A stretch of 40,823 nucleotides of DNA from Gemmataceae bacterium (GTDB taxonomy: Bacteria; Planctomycetota; Planctomycetia; Gemmatales; Gemmataceae), in assembly GCA_019752375.1 (NCBI GenBank), contig JAIEMG010000025.1, forward strand, positions 1 to 40,823. Reading direction: 5' to 3'. How positions within the stretch are numbered: position 1 is the first letter of the stretch; each line of letters begins with the position of its first letter. Both the position numbers and the translations under genes were made by a program. Under the pieces are notes generated by a model. That model made no database searches. It had not been told where the DNA came from and saw only the letters and a list, made by a program, of their open reading frames with translations. Shown here piece by piece: positions 15,653 through 24,533 of the stretch.

Positions 15653-15844
15653 TCACACCGGCCAGGCGGTCAGCGCACGGAGTAGCACGATGAGGAAACC
15701 CGGACACGTTGGCGGCGCATGATCCGCAGCAGCGTCGTTGCTGTCCGGCAGCAACGGACTCGACGAACGGGGCTCGATGGGAACCACCCGCGATGGGGCG
15801 TTCGCATCCGTTCGGCTGGGATCCGCGTGAATGTTGATTCCCAT
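15653..15844 (-). CDS. small hypothetical protein
   Basis: A 63-residue frame starting MGINIHADPSRTDANAPSRV and ending with a hydrophobic segment (FLIVLLRALTAWPV). It begins directly after the stop of the preceding micro-gene, so it would be translated by reinitiation; there is no separate ribosome-binding site. No family recognised. It may be a short membrane-associated peptide belonging to the receiver-gene operon. Confidence 0.4.
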   Translation of the reverse strand: MGINIHADPSRTDANAPSRVVPIEPRSSSPLLPDSNDAAADHAPPTCPGFLIVLLRALTAWPV

Positions 15845-15846
15845 GG

Positions 15847-15978
15847 TTAAGCGGCCCACGTCGAGAACGCGCTGAACAGGACGCCGACAAAGCGCTTCCA
15901 GCCCTGCGTCGCGGCGATGCCGTTGGTTTGCGAATTGCGAATGACGTTGATGGTGGACGTGTGCGTGAGATTCAGCAT
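15847..15978 (-). CDS. 43-residue micro-protein
   Basis: MLNLTHTSTINVIRNSQTNG then a basic turn and a hydrophobic end (FVGVLFSAFSTWAA). The ATG is preceded by GGGAG with about seven-base spacing, which is good support for such a short gene. It heads the minus-strand group that continues with the 63-residue frame and the two receiver genes. Function unknown; the C-terminal hydrophobic stretch suggests membrane contact. Confidence 0.45.
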   Translation of the reverse strand: MLNLTHTSTINVIRNSQTNGIAATQGWKRFVGVLFSAFSTWAA

Positions 15979-16137
15979 TGAAGTCTCCCGAAAGGGTTGG
16001 ATTTGATCGCGGTCTCTACCCTTAGGGACCAATCTCGCAAGCATCTCTCAGAGAAATTGCCATAAGTGATTGATAGACAACAAGAAATAAAATGCCGTCT
16101 CGCAAGAAATGTCACTTGCGCGAATGGGCAGGAGTCG

Positions 16138-16250
16138 TAGGGTGCGTCAAGTGGTGTTCAAGCGTATACAAGCGGACGCACCGGCCGCTGCAGAGACGTT
16201 TTGGCTTTGCCAGGGCTGATGGGGCCGCGCGACTTCGCTTGACGCACCTT
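16138..16250. repeat. inverted-repeat element (GGTGCGTCAAG family, copy 1)
   Basis: Bounded by GGTGCGTCAAG and CTTGACGCACC, with GCGGACGCACCGGCC inside. The same ends are found in the larger element at 35261-35431. No coding capacity. Confidence 0.6.
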
Positions 16251-16284
16251 ATGCGCCTCGACAACCTTGAATGGAAGGGTTGAC

Positions 16285-16341
16285 GTAGGCCCCGCGAGCC
16301 GAGCGGAGCTTGCAGTGCCGCTCGCCTCGCGGCACCTACCG
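16285..16341. repeat. short palindrome GTAGG…CCTAC
   Basis: GTAGG-CCCGCGAG-CGAGCGG on the left faces CCGCTCG-CTCGCGG-CCTAC on the right, a hairpin-forming unit just downstream of the broken sigma-54 activator gene. Confidence 0.5.
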
Positions 16342-16356
16342 GGCATCAGTCATCGT

Positions 16357-16419
16357 CGGGTTCCTCTGGACTGCCATCGCGATTGTCCGGCGGGTTCCTC
16401 TGGACTGCCATCGCGATTG
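16357..16419. repeat. 34-bp tandem duplication in the regulator's 3' end
   Basis: A 29-base sequence starting CGGGTTCCTC and ending ATCGCGATTG occurs at 16357 and again at 16391. Because the period is 34, the second unit is out of frame: without it the protein would end GSPEEPDDD; with it the tail becomes GQSRWQSRGTRR. Confidence 0.75.
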
Positions 16420-16704
16420 CCGTGCGGCCGGCGCTTATCGCCCTTGCGCAAGTCGAGCGCCCGTTTGATGAGCAGGTCGCGGTACAGCGTGCCATAGTGG
16501 CATTTGAGCTTTTCCGCGTACTGCTCCACGGTCCATTCCGGATAGGACTGGATCAGGATGAGCGCCTTGATGCGACGCTCCACGTCCTTGGGCAGCGACG
16601 GTTCCAGGGGAGGGGCGGGACTGGCTTCGTCGAGCATGTCACGCAGCGAGACGCCGAGCCGGACTTCCGCTTCCCGCGCATCGCCTCCGCACTCTTGCAG
16701 TGTG

Positions 16705-16868
16705 AGAGTCTATCCGGAGAGTTTTCCCATGAAATTAGGGGGCCTTGGTGATTCATGCGGGGCCTGAAACCGGATGATCGCCGAAATATCCAGCAGAAAA
16801 CGCGATTCAGGCGTGATCGCAATTCCAGGATACCCCTAGTTTCAAGCGTTTCTTTGCAGATAGACTCT
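16705..16868. mobile_element. 164-bp MITE-like insertion (family AGAGTCTATC), copy 1
   Basis: The ends are imperfect inverted repeats, AGAGTCTATCCGGAGAG and AGAGTCTATCTGCAAAG. It has no coding capacity and lies inside the coding region of the sigma-54 activator. Seventy-two bases of its right end (16797-16868) are identical in inverted orientation to the last 72 bases of the window. No clean target duplication is visible. Confidence 0.75.
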
Positions 16869-18164
16869 AAGAGTAACCAGCTCCTTCTTGAGCATGTCCT
16901 GCAACAGGGAGTACAGGTGGTTCTTGCCGCTGCTGAGAGCGCAGGAGATGGCGACTTGCAGGCCTGTGACGGCCCGCTGTTCGATGTTCTCTTCCTCGAA
17001 GGTGAGATCGCGGGGCAGGATTTCGGGCTGCTGCCCCCGGCAATGGACCACCGCACGGCGCAGAACAAGCTGGAGTTCGCGCACGTTGCCCGGCCAGGAA
17101 TGCTCTCGAAGCCGCCCCAGACCGCGGTCGCGCACCTTGGGCACGCGTGGCATGCGCGCCATGGCCGCTTCCCGAGCCAGCAGATGCCGCGCCAGCGGTT
17201 CCAGGTCTTCTGCGCGTTCCCGCAGCGGCGGCAGATGAAGCGTCTCCCCGCTGAGCTGAGCGAGCAGCTCGCGGCGAAATCTCGCATCGCCAATCGCAAC
17301 CAGGTCGCGGCGCGAGGCGGACAGCACCCGCACATCGATCGGCACCGCTTCGTTGCTGCCCAGACGCGTGACCTGCCGCTCTTCCAAGACGCGCAAGACT
17401 TCCTCCTGCAAGGCCCGCGGCAGCTCGCCCACTTCGTCGAGATACAACGTCCCGCCGCTGGCGTACTCGAACTTCCCCTTGCGAAGCTTGCCTTCGCCGC
17501 GGAAGCCAATCTCGTGGCCGAACAGCTCGTCGCGGAGCAGGTCGTCGTTAAACGTATTGCAGCGCATCGCCACGAACGGCTTGCCCTGGCGCGGCCCGTG
17601 GTCGTGAATGGCACGGGCCACGAGGTCCTTGCCGGTCCCGGCTTCGCCGAGGATCATCACGGGCTGCGTGATCTTGGCAACGCGCCCAATCCCTTTGTAG
17701 ACCTCTTGCATCGCCCGGGTCTTGCCCACCAACTGCGGCTCGGCCAGCGTGTCCGGCGGAGCGTCGCCCGGAATCGCGATCGGAGGCTCCTGGGACCAGA
17801 TGTCCAGGGCCTCGTCGATCAGCGGTTTGAGCTCCCGGACCAGCTCCTCGGTCGGCTGCTTCTGCACATAGGCGAAGGCGCCCCGGTTCATCGCTTCGAT
17901 GATTGTCTTCGGGTCGCCGTCACCAGTGACGAGGACCACCGGGACCTTGATGCCGCGTTCTTCCAGCTTCTTGAGAAACTCGATGCCCGACAGCTTGGGC
18001 AAGAAATTATCCAGCAGCACCAGCGCGAACTCGCCGCTCGCCAGCCGCTCCAGAATGGCATCGTCCGCTTCTTCCGCGCACGCAGCCTTGTGGAGCGGCG
18101 CGAGTCCGCGGCTCAGCCGGGCACTGAAGTCCGCGTCGTCGTCAATCAGCAGGATCTTGGGCAT

Positions 18165-18510
18165 CGATCGGGCTCGTGGGCAATGAGAGAGGATCGCGAT
18201 CATTGTATCGGCGTGGGGAACGCTTGCCGCCATGGACAAAGTCGAGCCCTTCGACACGACCCACGGACCGACGCTTGCCACCGGGGCGGCTGCCTTCGAA
18301 TACGGCTCAATCATCCGCAACGATCTAGTACTACAGCGCAACATTCCGCGGAACGATCCGCGCAACGTCTGTAGCCGCAGGCTTCAGCCTGCGGAGTGAA
18401 TGTACGGCACCTGCGACGCCACTCCGCAGGCTGAAGCCTGCGGCTACAGACGGTTCCGGTGAATCGTGCTTCCAAACCAGCGCTGTCGTACTAACCGATT
18501 CGCTGGCCTC
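18165..18510. other. gene-free stretch with a large palindrome
   Basis: No supported gene. It contains an inverted repeat at 18369-18451 (GTAGCCGCAGGCTTCAGCCT facing its complement, ~30-base arms). Upstream of the regulator start there is no convincing promoter or ribosome-binding site. Confidence 0.6.
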
Positions 18511-18936
18511 TCAGCCTGCGCCTGTGGTCTGCGCGTTGCGTTTGCCACCGCGCTGTTTGGCGGGGCGGACCGGGACGGCTTTCGTTTCCCGCAGCGCGAC
18601 CTCGGCTGGGAATTGCAGACCCGTTACGAGTTTGCGGATCATCGTCAGGCTCAACGGCCGCCGCCGGCTCAGCACTTCCGAAACCTTGCTTTTACTACCG
18701 ATATATGGAATCAGATCCCTGGGCTTGAGCCCTTCCTGCTCCATTCTGAAGCGCAGGGCCTCAATCGGGTCGGGAAGATCGATTGGGTGTGCATTCTCTT
18801 CGTAGTTCTCCACCAGAAGAACAAGCAGTTCCAGTTCATCTCCCTTGGCTGTCCCGGACTTGGCGTCGAAGATCTTCTCAATGCGGCGCAGCGTTGCCTC
18901 GTACTGGGCCTCCGTTTTGATGACTTTCGGTTTCAT
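18511..18936 (-). CDS. higA: HigA-type antitoxin
   Basis: A 141-residue protein typical of the COG5499 HigA group: an N-terminal toxin-binding region (MKPKVIKTEAQYEATLRRIE … IDLPDPIEALRFRMEQEGL) and a helix-turn-helix (KPRDLIPYIGSKSKVSEVLS). It is expected to neutralise the HigB toxin encoded just upstream and to repress the pair's promoter through the HTH. The toxin-first gene order and a 15-base gap match known higBA operons. The C-terminal tail is basic. Confidence 0.85.
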   Translation of the reverse strand: MKPKVIKTEAQYEATLRRIEKIFDAKSGTAKGDELELLVLLVENYEENAHPIDLPDPIEALRFRMEQEGLKPRDLIPYIGSKSKVSEVLSRRRPLSLTMIRKLVTGLQFPAEVALRETKAVPVRPAKQRGGKRNAQTTGAG

Positions 18937-18951
18937 GTCATGCTCCCCCAG

Positions 18952-19245
18952 TCAGATCGTCTGGGGATCAATCGCATCGTATTCCTTGTGGGTTCCCACG
19001 AACCGGATGTAGACGGTGTAGAAATCGTAGTTGATCCATACCACCAGCCGGTATTTGTTTCCGCGGACATTGAAGACGACGCGGCCGCCCATCAAGATGC
19101 TCGCGCTGCCATAGCTGGCCTTCACGTCGGCAGGCGAAGCCCACTCGGCGTTCCTGGCTTCCGCGTACCAAGCCTCCAGCGCCGCTTTCGTGCCCGGCAC
19201 CTTCGCCCAGTAATCCTTGAGCGTTTTCCTCGAGATGATGCGCAT
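18952..19245 (-). CDS. higB: HigB-type toxin (mRNA interferase)
   Basis: About 97 residues from MRIISRKTLKDYWAKVPGTK, then ALEAWYAEARNAEWASPADV, GGRVVFNVRGNKYRLVVWIN and IRFVGTHKEYDAI: the complete RelE-like HigB fold in its usual order, with the basic and His residues of the C-terminal motif. Such toxins cut mRNA on the ribosome. I place the start at the ATG at 19245 because family members begin M(R/H)hISRKTL; frames up to 19320 would add a non-conserved leader. The pair sits between the broken activator and the hyp genes. Confidence 0.85.
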   Translation of the reverse strand: MRIISRKTLKDYWAKVPGTKAALEAWYAEARNAEWASPADVKASYGSASILMGGRVVFNVRGNKYRLVVWINYDFYTVYIRFVGTHKEYDAIDPQTI

Positions 19246-19573
19246 TTTCTTGTACCGTGCGATCTGCATTCTGTCAAGAACGGAGTTCCCTTTTTGGGAA
19301 CCTCTTGGCGGTTCAACCATCGTTCATCAATCGGTCGCCTGGAGTGCATCCCGCCGAAGTCCTCGGCGTGGGGCGACTCCTCAAGCGTCGGCGACGAAGC
19401 ATGTTACCTCCGTGGGGTTACACCACTCCACTGCTTCCTGGGAACGAACGCATGCAGGTGGGGAGTGGCGATTCGATCGACGAATTCCGGGCATCGGCAC
19501 GTCCTGCAATTGGCGATTGCGGCCCTCGTCGTTGAGAGGGAGAATGTCCGCTCGCTCTATTCGGGGAACGTGC

Positions 19574-19816
19574 ATGTGCCTTGGCATTCCCGGAAAGGTC
19601 GTCGAAGTCTATCGCGAACACGACCTGCTGATGGGCAAAGTCGATTTCGGCGGCGTGTGCAAGCGCGTTTGCCTGGAGACGGTGCCGGAGATCGCGGTCG
19701 GCGACTATGCACTCATCCACGTCGGCTTCGCCATTTCGCGGATCGATGAAGAGGAAGCCCGCCGCGTGTTCGCGCTGCTGGAAGAGATGGGCGAACTGGA
19801 CGACCTGAACCGATGA
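19574..19816 (+). CDS. hypC: hydrogenase maturation factor HypC
   Basis: An 80-residue protein beginning [12 protein letters not shown], with the invariant Cys2 that carries the Fe(CN)2CO unit and contacts the large-subunit precursor. The rest follows the family ([33 protein letters not shown]). The ATG is chosen because Cys2 is essential; the longer frame to 19217 is not. It overlaps hypD as ATGA. It supports maturation of the hydrogenase encoded at 10102-12922. Confidence 0.93.
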   Translation: MCLGIPGKVVEVYREHDLLMGKVDFGGVCKRVCLETVPEIAVGDYALIHVGFAISRIDEEEARRVFALLEEMGELDDLNR

Positions 19817-20925
19817 AATACCTCGATGAATACCGCGATCCCAAGGCAGCCGAGACGCTGCGACGAGCGATTCGTGCCGCGACGACCCGGCCGTGGACCT
19901 TGATGGAAGTCTGCGGCGGGCAGACGCACACGATCGTCAAGTACGGCATCGACGGGCTGCTGCCGCCGGAGATCGCGCTGGTTCACGGGCCGGGTTGCCC
20001 TGTCTGCGTGACGCCGCTGGAAACGATCGACCAGGCCATCGCGATTGCCGCCCGTCCTGACGTCATCTTCTGTTCCTTTGGCGACATGCTGCGCGTGCCG
20101 GGCAGCGAACGCGACCTGCTGACGGTCAAGGCCCGTGGCGGCGACGTGCGCGTCGTCTACTCGCCGCTCGATTGCTTGAAGCTGGCGGAGCAGCATCCTG
20201 ACCGCACCGTGGTCTTCTTTGCCGTCGGATTTGAGACAACGGCGCCGGCCAATGCGATGGCGGTCTGGCACGCCCAACGGCGCGGCGTGCGCAATTCTGC
20301 CGTGCTCGTTTCCCATGTCCGTGTGCCGCCCGCGATGACAGCCATCCTGTCAGCGCCAGCCAATCGCGTGCAGGGATTCCTGGCCGCCGGGCATGTCTGC
20401 ACCGTCATGGGCTACGAAGAATACGAACCTCTGGCTGCCCGCTTCCATGTGCCCATCGTCGTCACCGGCTTCGAGCCGCTCGATCTACTCCAAGGCATCT
20501 ATCAGGGCGTGCGGATGCTGGAGGAAGGACGAGTCGGCGTCGAGAACCCGTATGCCCGTGCCGTCACGCGCGAAGGCAACCCGCATGCGCGCCGGCTGAT
20601 CGACGAGGTCTTCGAAGTGACCGATCGCGCCTGGCGCGGCATCGGCACGATCCCCGCCAGTGGCTACCGACTCCGGGCTCGCTACCAGGACTTCGATGCC
20701 GGCCGGCGCTTCCCCGTGACAGCTCGGCCGGTGCGCGAAGCGACGGAGTGCATTGCCGGTCTGATCTTGCAAGGCGTCAAGAAACCGCGCGAGTGTCCCG
20801 CGTTTGGCGGGCGCTGCACGCCGGAGCGGCCCCTGGGAGCGACGATGGTGTCTTCGGAAGGAGCCTGTGCCGCCTACTATCACCACGGCCGACTGCACAC
20901 TCTCGGAAGTAGGACCAATGCCTGA
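19813..20925 (+). CDS. hypD: hydrogenase maturation factor HypD
   Basis: A 370-residue Fe-S protein that, with HypC, assembles the Fe(CN)2CO moiety. Recognised by [51 protein letters not shown] and the cysteine-rich end ([15 protein letters not shown] … [11 protein letters not shown]) that binds the [4Fe-4S] cluster. Length and motif order are complete. It overlaps hypC by four and hypE by eight bases. Confidence 0.95.
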   Translation: MKYLDEYRDPKAAETLRRAIRAATTRPWTLMEVCGGQTHTIVKYGIDGLLPPEIALVHGPGCPVCVTPLETIDQAIAIAARPDVIFCSFGDMLRVPGSERDLLTVKARGGDVRVVYSPLDCLKLAEQHPDRTVVFFAVGFETTAPANAMAVWHAQRRGVRNSAVLVSHVRVPPAMTAILSAPANRVQGFLAAGHVCTVMGYEEYEPLAARFHVPIVVTGFEPLDLLQGIYQGVRMLEEGRVGVENPYARAVTREGNPHARRLIDEVFEVTDRAWRGIGTIPASGYRLRARYQDFDAGRRFPVTARPVREATECIAGLILQGVKKPRECPAFGGRCTPERPLGATMVSSEGACAAYYHHGRLHTLGSRTNA

Positions 20926-21991
20926 CACGCCCAACATGGACGGCTGGCAATGCCCAACGCCACCCGCGGCGCCGGAACAAGTGCTCCTCGGCCACGGCAG
21001 CGGCGGCCGGTTGAGCGCCGCTCTGCTCCGCAACCTGTTCATTCCGGCGTTTCGCGACCTGGGGCTCAATGCGGAGGAGGACCAGGCGAGCCTTTCGCTT
21101 CCGTGTGCGGAGCCGAACTCCCTCCGTCTGGCCCTGACGACTGATTCTTATGTGGTCCGGCCCATCTTCTTTCCGGGCGGAGACATTGGCCGGCTGGCGG
21201 TCAACGGCACGATCAACGATCTGGCGGTGGGCGGCGCCCGGCCTATCGCTCTGGCTGCCGCGTTCATCCTGGAAGAGGGACTTGCCCTATCGGACCTGCA
21301 ACGCGTCGTCGCTTCCATGCGCGATGCCTGCAAGCAAGCGGGCATCAACCTGGTCACCGGCGATACCAAGGTCGTCGATCGCGGTAAGGGCGATCAGCTA
21401 TACATCACGACTACCGGCTTCGGCATTGCTCCACCGGGCGTCTCACTGTCGGTGCGCAACCCGCGTCCGGGAGACCGGGTCCTGGTTTCCGGCACCATCG
21501 GCGACCACGGGATCGCGATCATGTCGGTGCGGGAAGGGATCGAATTTGAGACAGTCCTGGAAAGCGATACGGCACCGCTGTATGACCTCGTGGTTGCGAT
21601 GCTCGAAGCCTGTCCGACCTTGCGGTGGATGCGCGACCCGACACGCGGCGGGCTGTCCAGCGCTCTGAACGAGCTGGCGACGACGGCACACGTCGGCGTG
21701 CAGCTGACCGAGGCGGCGCTGCCGATCCGCACCGAAGTTCAGGCAGCGTGCGAAATGCTGGGCCTCGACCCGCTCTACGTCGCGAACGAAGGGAAACTCG
21801 TCGCGGTGGCTCCCGCCGACGATGCCGGCCGCCTGTTGGCCGCGATGCGCGGGCATCCGCTGGGGCGCAAGGCCGCGCTGGTTGGCGAGGTCGTGGCGGA
21901 CCATGCCGGCGTCGTCACCCTCCGCTCGTTGATCGGCGGCGAACGCGTCGTGCCCATGCTGGCGGGCGAGCAACTGCCGAGGATCTGTTGA
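20918..21991 (+). CDS. hypE: hydrogenase maturation factor HypE
   Basis: A 357-residue PurM-like ATPase that dehydrates the carbamoyl group on its C-terminal Cys to thiocyanate. Seen: [69 protein letters not shown] and the C-terminal PRIC with the required last Cys. The start at MPDTPNMDG overlaps hypD. HypF, which supplies the carbamoyl group, is not in the window. Confidence 0.94.
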   Translation: MPDTPNMDGWQCPTPPAAPEQVLLGHGSGGRLSAALLRNLFIPAFRDLGLNAEEDQASLSLPCAEPNSLRLALTTDSYVVRPIFFPGGDIGRLAVNGTINDLAVGGARPIALAAAFILEEGLALSDLQRVVASMRDACKQAGINLVTGDTKVVDRGKGDQLYITTTGFGIAPPGVSLSVRNPRPGDRVLVSGTIGDHGIAIMSVREGIEFETVLESDTAPLYDLVVAMLEACPTLRWMRDPTRGGLSSALNELATTAHVGVQLTEAALPIRTEVQAACEMLGLDPLYVANEGKLVAVAPADDAGRLLAAMRGHPLGRKAALVGEVVADHAGVVTLRSLIGGERVVPMLAGEQLPRIC

Positions 21992-22097
21992 CGGACGCGA
22001 GTGACGTCAATCCGGCTTGCGAGTTCAGCGTGCGCCGTCTACGCTTGAAGGCGCGTACCACACAGCCGATGAAGCCCACGATTTGAACAGGAGCAGG

Positions 22098-24512
22098 ATG
22101 CGCATGAGCCCCGAAGTCCCCCTTCCGCAGAGTTCATCCACGGACACTCCACCGGATGCGGCGCGGCTCCACCTGGAGCGCGGCATGGCGCTGGCACGTC
22201 AGGGCGAGCATCCGGCCGCCGCCGCCGAGTTCACGCGGGCGCTGGAGCTGAATCCGAGCCTGGCGCCTGCGTACAACAACCGCGGCGTGACCCGGTTTAC
22301 CTTGAATGCGCTGGCGGATGCGCTCACCGATTTCGGCGAAGCCCTGCGGCTCGACGCTCGCTACGCGGGGGCCCATTTCAATCGCGGGCACGTCTACCTC
22401 AAGCAGCGGAATTATCGCGCGGCGCTGGCCGATTTCACCGCGGCCATTGAGCTGCATCGCCGGTATGCCGATGCCTACTTCCAGCGCGGGATCGTCCGCG
22501 TCGCGCTGGACGATCCGGCGGGGGCGCTGGCCGACTTCGACAATGCCATCCGCCTCCAGCCACGCAACGTGGAGGCTTACGTCCAGCGTGGCTTGCTGCA
22601 TTTCAAGCAGCGCGATCCGCGCTCGGCGATCGTCGACTTCTCCGCGGCGCTCGCACAGAAACCCGACCATGGCGACGCGTACTTTCACCGCGCACTCGCC
22701 TTTAACCGGCTGTGGAACTTCGGGGCGTCCGTGGCTGACTTCGACCACGCGCTGGCACTTTTCGACCAGAAGCGGCAGCCGCCGCGGCAGCTGTGCCGGC
22801 TCTACACGTACCGCGCCAATGGCCGCTATCACCTGGACGATCTGAACGGGGCCGTCGCCGATTACCGCATCGCCGAGAGATTGAGTCCCGAGACCTATGC
22901 CAGCACCGTGGTGGGCACGCTTCAGCACGACGTCAAGGAAGACCTGGCAAGCGTGCTGTCCAACTGCGCCGAGCACTTCGCCCGAAACCCGCATGACAGC
23001 ATCACCAACCTTCGCCGCGCCATCATCCTGATCATTGCGGGGCGCAAAGCAGAGGCCTGGCTGGACCTCGAACAATACTTCCTGCACTGCGGCGTGTCGG
23101 CGATCGATTTGCCCCGGGCCAAATTGCTCGTCGACATGGCCGGCGACGATGCGGACAAACGCAAGGCTGCGGAGTTGCTGAGCCAAGCACGTGCGCGGGA
23201 AGGTCCCGCACCCGGTGGCAATCCCGCCCAGCCCGCGGCGCCGATCGAATTGTTCCAACAAGCGCTCAATCGCTTTCTCGCCGCGGAGCGGCTTCCGGAG
23301 GAGGAAGTCCAGCGTGTGCAGGCGAAGCAGTTGCAAACGCTGCTGCACCATGCGGTTCGCCACGTCCCGTTCTACCGCGAACTATATCAGCGGCACGGGG
23401 TGCAGGTCGAGACGATCAAGGGCGCCGACGATCTATGGCGGCTGCCGGCTTTCGGCAAAGAAGACCTGCTACGCGGCCAGGAGCGCGATTATGTGGATGA
23501 GCGCCAGGACTTGACGAAACTGGTGCGGCGGCGCACCAGCGGTTCGCTCGGGCACGCGTTGAGCATGTTCGCCACGCTGGACGAAGCGATCACCCAGCAA
23601 GCCGCCCTGTGGGCCGGCTGGGTCGGCCGCGGCGTCCAACCCGGCGACCGATTGCTAATGCTCTCCGCCCCTCATCTGGAGCAACGGATACCGGGCTTCG
23701 AGAGCGAGTTCATCCCGGTATCCATGCCTATCGACGAAGTCTTGGGCCGATTCACGGCCTTTGCTCCCACCGTCGTCGTCGGCTCGACCGAGGTCATCGC
23801 CCTATTGGCCGAGGCGACGCGCAAAGGCAACCTCTCCGCTCGCCATTCGGTTCGCCGCGTGTTCCCGTTCGGGCAAACGCTTTCGCTTCAGCTCGACTCC
23901 ATGATCCGTGCCGGCTTCGACAATGCCGAGGTCTTCGACCTGTACGGCTCGGTCGAAGCGGTGTGGATGGGTGTCGAGTGCGAGCGCCACCATGGTCTGC
24001 ACGTGCCCAGTGATCGTGTCATTGTTCAGGTGTGCCGTCGCGGCGAGCCGGAGCGCCCCGCCGAGCCAGGAGAGCTAGGCGAAGTGATTATCACGGCGCT
24101 GGAGCACGTGACGACGCCTTTCATCCGCTATCGGATCAAGGACGTTGCTGTCCTCGACCCATCGCCTTGCGCTTGCGGTCGAACGTCGCCGCGGCTGCGT
24201 CGACTGGAAGGACGGGTGCAGGACTTCTTGGTCTCTTCGCACGGGGACTGGGTTGCTCCCGGCGTCATCCAGACCGATGTGGCACACGCGCAGGAGGCGA
24301 TTCTCGATCATCGAATCGTTCAGGAATCGCCCGGCCAGGTAAGTGTCAGCATCGTTCCCAGCCCCGCGTTCGATGACGCGGAGCGCAGGCGGATCACTGA
24401 AGTGATCCACTGTCATCTCGGTGCGGTTAACGTCCGTGTCGACGTCGTTGCGGTCATTCCCGCCGACCCCGGCGGCAAGCGACGGCGCGTGTACCGGACC
24501 TTTGAGCTGTAA
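22098..24512 (+). CDS. TPR-repeat / PaaK-like adenylating enzyme fusion
   Basis: An 804-residue protein. Residues about 20-300 are tandem tetratricopeptide repeats (AYNNRGVTRFTLNALADALT, AHFNRGHVYLKQRNYRAALA, AYFQRGIVRVALDDPAGALA). Residues about 400-800 resemble phenylacetate-CoA ligase/CapK adenylating enzymes: hhPFYRELYQRHGV, the nucleotide loop as RRTSGSLGHAL (a degenerate TSGTTG), EVFDLYGSVEAVWMG in place of YG-TE, FIRYRIKDVAVLD and a R-EGRVQDF hinge. ATG at 22098 has GGAG five bases upstream. It follows hypE by 106 bases on the same strand, so it may be transcribed with it. Adenylation of an acid is inferred; the altered motifs could mean another acceptor. Confidence 0.75.
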   Translation: MRMSPEVPLPQSSSTDTPPDAARLHLERGMALARQGEHPAAAAEFTRALELNPSLAPAYNNRGVTRFTLNALADALTDFGEALRLDARYAGAHFNRGHVYLKQRNYRAALADFTAAIELHRRYADAYFQRGIVRVALDDPAGALADFDNAIRLQPRNVEAYVQRGLLHFKQRDPRSAIVDFSAALAQKPDHGDAYFHRALAFNRLWNFGASVADFDHALALFDQKRQPPRQLCRLYTYRANGRYHLDDLNGAVADYRIAERLSPETYASTVVGTLQHDVKEDLASVLSNCAEHFARNPHDSITNLRRAIILIIAGRKAEAWLDLEQYFLHCGVSAIDLPRAKLLVDMAGDDADKRKAAELLSQARAREGPAPGGNPAQPAAPIELFQQALNRFLAAERLPEEEVQRVQAKQLQTLLHHAVRHVPFYRELYQRHGVQVETIKGADDLWRLPAFGKEDLLRGQERDYVDERQDLTKLVRRRTSGSLGHALSMFATLDEAITQQAALWAGWVGRGVQPGDRLLMLSAPHLEQRIPGFESEFIPVSMPIDEVLGRFTAFAPTVVVGSTEVIALLAEATRKGNLSARHSVRRVFPFGQTLSLQLDSMIRAGFDNAEVFDLYGSVEAVWMGVECERHHGLHVPSDRVIVQVCRRGEPERPAEPGELGEVIITALEHVTTPFIRYRIKDVAVLDPSPCACGRTSPRLRRLEGRVQDFLVSSHGDWVAPGVIQTDVAHAQEAILDHRIVQESPGQVSVSIVPSPAFDDAERRRITEVIHCHLGAVNVRVDVVAVIPADPGGKRRRVYRTFEL

Positions 24513-24533
24513 CGCTACCGTTCGGCGAGACAA

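Larger units (their letters stand above)
16350..18164 (-). pseudogene. sigma-54-dependent response regulator, interrupted by a MITE-like insertion
   Basis: NtrC-type activator. It starts at MPKILLIDDDADFS with a receiver (Asp in LVLLDNFLPKLSG; Lys in YVQKQP), followed by an AAA+ sigma-54 domain. That domain shows Walker A GEAGTGKD, a Walker B-like TLYLDEVGELP and HSWPGNVRELQ; the canonical ESELFGHE and GAFTGA loops read RDELFGHEIG and GFRGEG, so the sigma-54 contact loop is degenerate. The open frame stops at 16842 after KKELVTL plus eight residues encoded by inserted DNA. Beyond the insert (16705-16868) the original C-terminal part resumes in TLQECGGDAREAEVRLGVSL and continues to KDVERRIKALILIQSYPEW and YGTLYRDLLIKRAL. 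The insertion therefore removes the C-terminal HTH-like part and leaves a 440-residue product. It was probably the regulator of the flanking hydrogenase and hyp genes. Confidence 0.8.

Noticed and set aside
16092..16283. 63-codon plus-strand frame between repeats
   Set aside because: It lies largely inside the inverted-repeat element and has no ribosome-binding site or natural composition.
19320..19573. GGCACG-TCC-TGCA as a sigma-54 promoter ahead of hypC
   Set aside because: The GG-to-GC spacing is ten bases instead of the required twelve.
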